Below are positions 7,538 through 10,560 of a stretch of DNA of 10,560 nt, piece after piece (the first letter of the stretch is position 1; every line of letters starts with the position of its first letter). This DNA is from Cyclostephanos tholiformis. Lineage: Eukaryota; Bacillariophyta; Thalassiosirophyceae; Thalassiosirales; Thalassiosiraceae. The DNA is taken from assembly GCA_036939975.1 (NCBI GenBank), contig JALLPB010001248.1:1-10560 (forward strand), written 5' to 3'. The translations under genes were made by a program, and so were the position numbers. The notes under the pieces are model-generated. The model searched no databases, had not been told where the DNA came from, and saw nothing but the letters and a program-made list of their open reading frames with translations.

Positions 7538-8685
7538 TCATTTGCTCTTCAAGGCTAAGACCTTCTTGACCTTCATGGTGCAGACAAGAATTTCACACAC
7601 ATTCTGGGACATCCCTTTTTTGGGAGTGGTGCCTTCAACAACCCTTGATGCAAAAATCATCTTTGCGGGGTTTAGACCTTCTGTTGCCAGATTGTTGATG
7701 GTAGAAACGGTCGTATTCTGGGTTGCAAGAGAGCCATTGACCACTTTAGAGGTCATGCAGTTCACAGTTCAAGCCATGAAGGTCTTTTTGCAAAAAATCT
7801 GCTTGGCTTGCTTCTTTCTTGGAGATGGGGTGCCAGATGGCATCCCTGTTGACCTTTTGGGCTCATACACATCCTCCACCATCACAATATTGTCATAATT
7901 GTTGTCTTCTTTGTGTGGTTGGTGAATAGTGTTGCTGCAAAGTGGTGAGTGAGTGGTGACAAAAAACATAGTAATGATAATTGCACTCTGTAAACACTCA
8001 CCCAAGGTTATTGCAATACTTACGCAATCCCTTTCAATTGGAGCCAATGACCATGCAAATGTCCTGGCCCGAAGCCTTCAGCTTTGTTGTGAGGGGAGAG
8101 CCCTTCAGGGCCTTGTGCATCTCTTCCTCACTTCAGAATTGCTTTCGAGGCATGGCCATGGTGGCCATGGAGACAAGGTTCAAGTTGTCTTGACTTGACT
8201 TTGATGCCTGCAACTTACTGAACCCATCAATCATGGATATCTGCATCCGCTGGTTTGATGAGGACTGCTCCTTCCTTGCTGCCAACTCATTTGCCTTGGC
8301 ACATATCTCCCACACAACTTTTTGACATCCTTCATCATGAATTTGCCAGCCTGGCAGATGCACTTGCACATCTTGCAGTTGGGCATGACATCCTCTCCAA
8401 TGGAAACAATGCCCCTGGCCTTGCAGGCAATACATGTCGAGCCTCTGATATTGCCATGGTACGTCCTCATCACCGGAAATGCACAAGCATATTGCATCTT
8501 GTTACACTTCAATCTACTATGAGGAACCTTCAATGTCCCCCCAACTTCTTGGAGGATTCGTATTCCTTCATCCTCTGCTTATATGCCTTCTTGAATACCG
8601 CCTGACTCTTCTTAAGGTAGTTCTTGTTTTCTAACTTGACCAAGGTGCCCAGGCATTGGCAGAGAAGACAGTTGAATTTGGCAGC

Positions 8686-8780
8686 CTAAATCACAAAACA
8701 ACAGAGAAGCAAGCAAGGAAGAAATGGTGACACATTAGATACAATGCCTAATTGGACATTATACACAACAATGAACTTAC
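8686..8780 (-). other. Spliceosomal intron in the accessory gene (95 nt)
   Basis: On the minus strand the sequence reads TGTAAG, then GTAAGTTCATTG at the donor (8780) and TTTTGTGATTTAG at the acceptor (8686), then GCTGCC. Removing it joins the open frame ending DFVCK to the open frame AAKFNCLLCQC in phase 0, whereas reading through reaches a stop at once. The pyrimidine-rich stretch before the acceptor supports it. Confidence 0.85.
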
Positions 8781-9385
8781 CTTACAAACAAAATCCACAG
8801 GCAGGGGATTCTTTGCCCTCTTACTAACTTTATCAACCTCTCTACTTGCCATAGCAATTGATGAGCAACACATCTCCACATTCTGGTTTACTATGGCCAT
8901 GAAATATTCATACATCTTCGAAAGTGCCTCCATTTTGACATTGGGACAAGATGCTACTTTCTTGGCGTGATCCTCAAGAACCTGGTGAACATGCTTCCCA
9001 AGGTAATACACCAAGAGGGCAATCTTTGTTGGGGTCCAGCTTGACATGTTCTTTGTGTCCTTGTTGAAAGACACCTATATTCTATTATTCTATTGACCTT
9101 TTGGGGGGGGGGAATCACTGAGGAGGAGGTTCATTTCTGTGGTCAAGGCATTGTAGAAATTCTTGAGCTTGGCTCCCCTACTATATTGCTGGCTGCACTT
9201 GTCCGAGTGCATGAAGAGGTTGACAAAGTCTTTGGAAACATCATCATCATTCTCGTCTCTTCCGAGATTCTCTTTGTCTACATTGATGACAATGCCATGA
9301 TGAGAAGAAGAGGATGAAGCCATCGAATGATGCTGGAATGGATGGGGCCAAACAGGAGGCAGCAGCATGGGATGTGGAGACGGCG

Positions 9386-9440
9386 CTGGCAGTGCTGACA
9401 CAATGGGCCAGAGGAACTTTGATGCATTTTCTCCCTACCA
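9386..9440 (+). repeat. Direct 55-bp repeat, copy 1
   Basis: Identical base for base to 10506-10560, the last 55 bases of the window. This copy lies inside the minus-strand accessory gene. Similarity stops abruptly upstream of position 9386. Confidence 0.97.
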
Positions 9441-9580
9441 TGCGATGGCTTGCTGTCACAACTGTACCCCCCTCATCCCATTTTGATGGATTTGTTTGAG
9501 GAGAATCAAAGGGGGAGTCAAGAGAGTCAAAGCTACCACCAAGAGAGCAGGGGGAGGATGGATGTCCATTGTCCATGATT

Positions 9581-9958
9581 TTTACCCAGCGATGATGATG
9601 GTGGTGTGGTCAAGGGGGTCGTGCAGCTGTCATCAGAGGGGGGGATCGATGCCGGAAGCACAGGATGTTAGAAGAGGTTGGGAGAGGGCACGGATTCAAA
9701 GATTCAATGAAAACTGCCCGGCAGTTGTGGAGTTATTGGCATTGGTGTTGGTGGCTTGGGGGGGGGGAGCAGATTTTTTCATTTTTTTTGGGGGGGGAAG
9801 AGAATTTCCTTTACTTTTCTTGATACCAGGTTATACAATTTCCACAGGAAGTCTTAGCAACATGTTATGAAAGTCTTATGAAAGTCTTAGGAAAGTCTTA
9901 GGAAGGAGTTACCAAAGTGCACAGTCATTTGATATGTTATCCATAGTAGTAGGAATCA
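9581..9958 (-). repeat. Right inverted arm of the Tc1/mariner-like element
   Basis: The reverse complement matches 5957-6337 throughout, with scattered substitutions and indels that concentrate in homopolymer runs. Its inner edge abuts the minus-strand start codon, mirroring the left arm, and probably carries that gene's promoter. Confidence 0.92.
9844..9920 (-). repeat. Seven contiguous 11-bp units in the right arm
   Basis: Read on the minus strand from 9920: GCACTTTGGTA, ACTCCTTCCTA, AGACTTTCCTA, AGACTTTCATA, AGACTTTCATA, ACATGTTGCTA and AGACTTCCTGT, again exactly 77 bp. The first and last units agree best with their left partners. Confidence 0.88.
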
Positions 9959-9961
9959 TTT

Positions 9962-10049
9962 CATGGCTATGAGTCAACACTATCTAAAATCGATCTGGAA
10001 AGACTCCTTTAAAAATGGAATTGGTACATGTCTACGAGTCTTTCTATAC
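9962..10049. other. Right-arm segment without a left counterpart
   Basis: About 90 bp lie between the outer 11-bp units and the arm homology on the right only. Either the left copy lost this segment or the right copy gained it. No coding potential or motif is recognised. Confidence 0.5.
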
Positions 10050-10071
10050 TAGGTAACCATTAGCTTACCCT
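10050..10071 (-). repeat. Right tip: two degenerate 11-bp units
   Basis: On the minus strand AGGGTAAGCTA (10071-10061) and ATGGTTACCTA (10060-10050) match the left-tip pair starting at 2109 with one and a few substitutions. A TA lies immediately outside at 10072-10073. Confidence 0.7.
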
Positions 10072-10073
10072 TA

Positions 10074-10505
10074 GTTCTAAGATTTCAATTATTGATAATA
10101 AGGCCGTAGTATTTTTGTACTAAGCAGAATAAAATACCCTTTATCCTATGATACACTGTACCAATACTTGTGTGGTAATAGTACAATTTTGGGAAAAAAC
10201 ATCAGAAGCGCCCAGCAAGACAATATTGATGGTAGGTACATCAAAAATATCATAGTGTCATGCCCTGGAACTTATGTCATTCAACAAATATTAGAGGGGG
10301 ATATAACGAATTTTTATATGTATTAGATGGACTTAAAAAGGCAAAAACTCCATTTTAAAATTAATTCCTACCTCTGTAGAGGGCGAGAAACAAAAATTAT
10401 GATACCAGTTCCCTATCTTTGTGAGATACTAAAAAGCTGTTTTCATTGTTGGTTTTGGATGGGTGCGAAGAATAATTGTTTCACACAATTTTCAAGTGAG
10501 AAACA
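10074..10505. other. AT-rich flank, nothing recognised
   Basis: This is markedly AT-rich compared with the elements. A 63-codon frame at 10327-10518 runs into the terminal 55-bp repeat and has no protein-like motif. If the nesting model is right, this should be the sequence that once followed the Harbinger relic at 2108, but I cannot identify Harbinger features in it. Confidence 0.5.
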
Positions 10506-10560
10506 CTGGCAGTGCTGACACAATGGGCCAGAGGAACTTTGATGCATTTTCTCCCTACCA
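10506..10560 (+). repeat. Direct 55-bp repeat, copy 2 at the window end
   Basis: Identical to 9386-9440. It starts abruptly at 10506 and runs to the last base, so the repeat may continue beyond the window. Confidence 0.97.

Larger units (their letters stand above)
7538..9576 (-). pseudogene. Accessory gene of the transposon: Ser-rich, Cys-rich protein of unknown function
   Basis: Minus-strand gene starting at ATG 9576-9574, directly inside the right arm, and ending at TGA 7538-7540. It is interrupted by frameshifts near 9400, 9090 (poly-G/C run), 8533 (poly-G/C run), ~8320 and ~8047 and by TGA 8133-8135 and 7769-7771. Reading through, the product has a Ser/Pro-rich N-terminus (SFDSLDSPFDSP, MASSSSSHH), an acidic patch (DENDDDVSKDF), a helical stretch (KMYEYFMAIVNQNVEMCC), a Cys cluster split by an intron (FVCK / NCLLCQC), a basic helix (KKSQAVFKKAYKQRMKEYE), a second Cys cluster (CIACKARG then NCKMCKCIC, 8434-8354) and a basic C-terminal region (PRKKQAKQIF) that could be a nuclear signal. 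The Cys clusters could bind zinc. I do not recognise a family. The position suggests a partner of the transposase, for example a DNA-binding subunit; that is inference. A captured host gene is an alternative. Confidence 0.7.
2107..10073. mobile_element. Tc1/mariner-like two-gene transposon with long inverted arms, interrupted by Copia
   Basis: The element runs from 2109 to 10071 between TA dinucleotides at 2107-2108 and 10072-10073, the target duplication expected of the Tc1/mariner superfamily. Tips read inward as AGGGTTAGCTA (left) and AGGGTAAGCTA (right, minus strand). Behind the tips come inverted arms of about 380 bp (5957-6337 and 9581-9958) holding matched 11-bp arrays, poly-C tracts and inner edges that end at the start codons of two convergent genes. 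Subtracting the Copia insert and its 5-bp duplication leaves about 4.16 kb. The right arm has about 90 bp (9962-10049) with no left counterpart. Both genes are broken, so the copy is not autonomous. The exact tips are inferred from the repeat match and the TA; a different boundary by a few bases is possible. Confidence 0.75.

Noticed and set aside
7967..8034. Second intron in the accessory gene (GTGAGT...TTTGCAG, about 67 nt on the minus strand)
   Set aside because: Splice-like ends exist, but removal breaks the downstream open frame, while reading through keeps it.
9075..9092. Very short intron near the poly-G run in the accessory gene
   Set aside because: A GT...AG of about 23 nt is too short; a homopolymer-length change explains the frameshift better.
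10327..10518. 63-codon ORF at the right edge
   Set aside because: AT-rich, no motif, and its end lies in the terminal 55-bp repeat.
1..10560. CRISPR arrays, rRNA, tRNA genes
   Set aside because: No spaced identical repeats of CRISPR type and no conserved RNA gene sequence seen on either strand.

Overview
This 10,560-base window holds no recognisable host gene. It looks like a graveyard of three eukaryotic transposons, nested or abutting, all inactivated. The organism is a eukaryote. One gene on the minus strand is split by a canonical spliceosomal intron (GTAAGT...TTTAG, 95 nt), and the elements are a PIF/Harbinger, a Tc1/mariner-like and a Ty1/Copia type. The pol sequence resembles what I remember of Copia families in diatoms, so a diatom or related stramenopile alga is my best guess; this is recollection, not a search result.

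Layout. Positions 1-~660 are flanking sequence with two weak, unrecognised coding-like scraps. Positions ~660-1000 look like the leader of a Harbinger element, with a cluster of GCACAAAT motifs and a CT-rich tract. Positions ~1000-2106 are a broken PIF/Harbinger (DDE_Tnp_4) transposase. At 2107-2108 a TA dinucleotide begins a long-terminal-inverted-repeat element that runs to 10071, with a second TA at 10072-10073. Near its left tip this element is interrupted by a degraded Ty1/Copia retrotransposon (2138-5938), which sits inside an 11-bp tandem repeat and is flanked by GGTTG on both sides. Removing the Copia restores the 11-bp repeat and leaves an element of about 4.16 kb. Positions 10074-10505 are AT-rich flank with nothing I recognise. 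The last 55 bases exactly repeat 9386-9440.

The long-TIR element is the most interesting part. Its inverted arms are about 380 bp each (about 5957-6337 and 9581-9958). Each arm carries seven contiguous degenerate 11-bp units (77 bp, consensus near AGACTTTGCTA), and related 11-bp units (AGGGTTRGCTA) form the outermost tips. Two genes start just inside the arms with the same start-codon context and run toward each other. On the plus strand is a DDE transposase of Tc1/mariner type. On the minus strand is an intron-bearing, serine-rich and cysteine-rich protein that I do not recognise. A two-gene Tc1/mariner-like element with helically phased repeats in its ends is unusual and may be undescribed.

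Decay. All genes carry in-frame stops, mostly TGA, and small deletions. Many key residues look lost through CpG to TpG/CpA changes, including one RT aspartate (YVDN in place of YVDD) and the third acidic residue of the Tc1-like transposase (K in place of E). That pattern points to cytosine methylation of silenced transposons.
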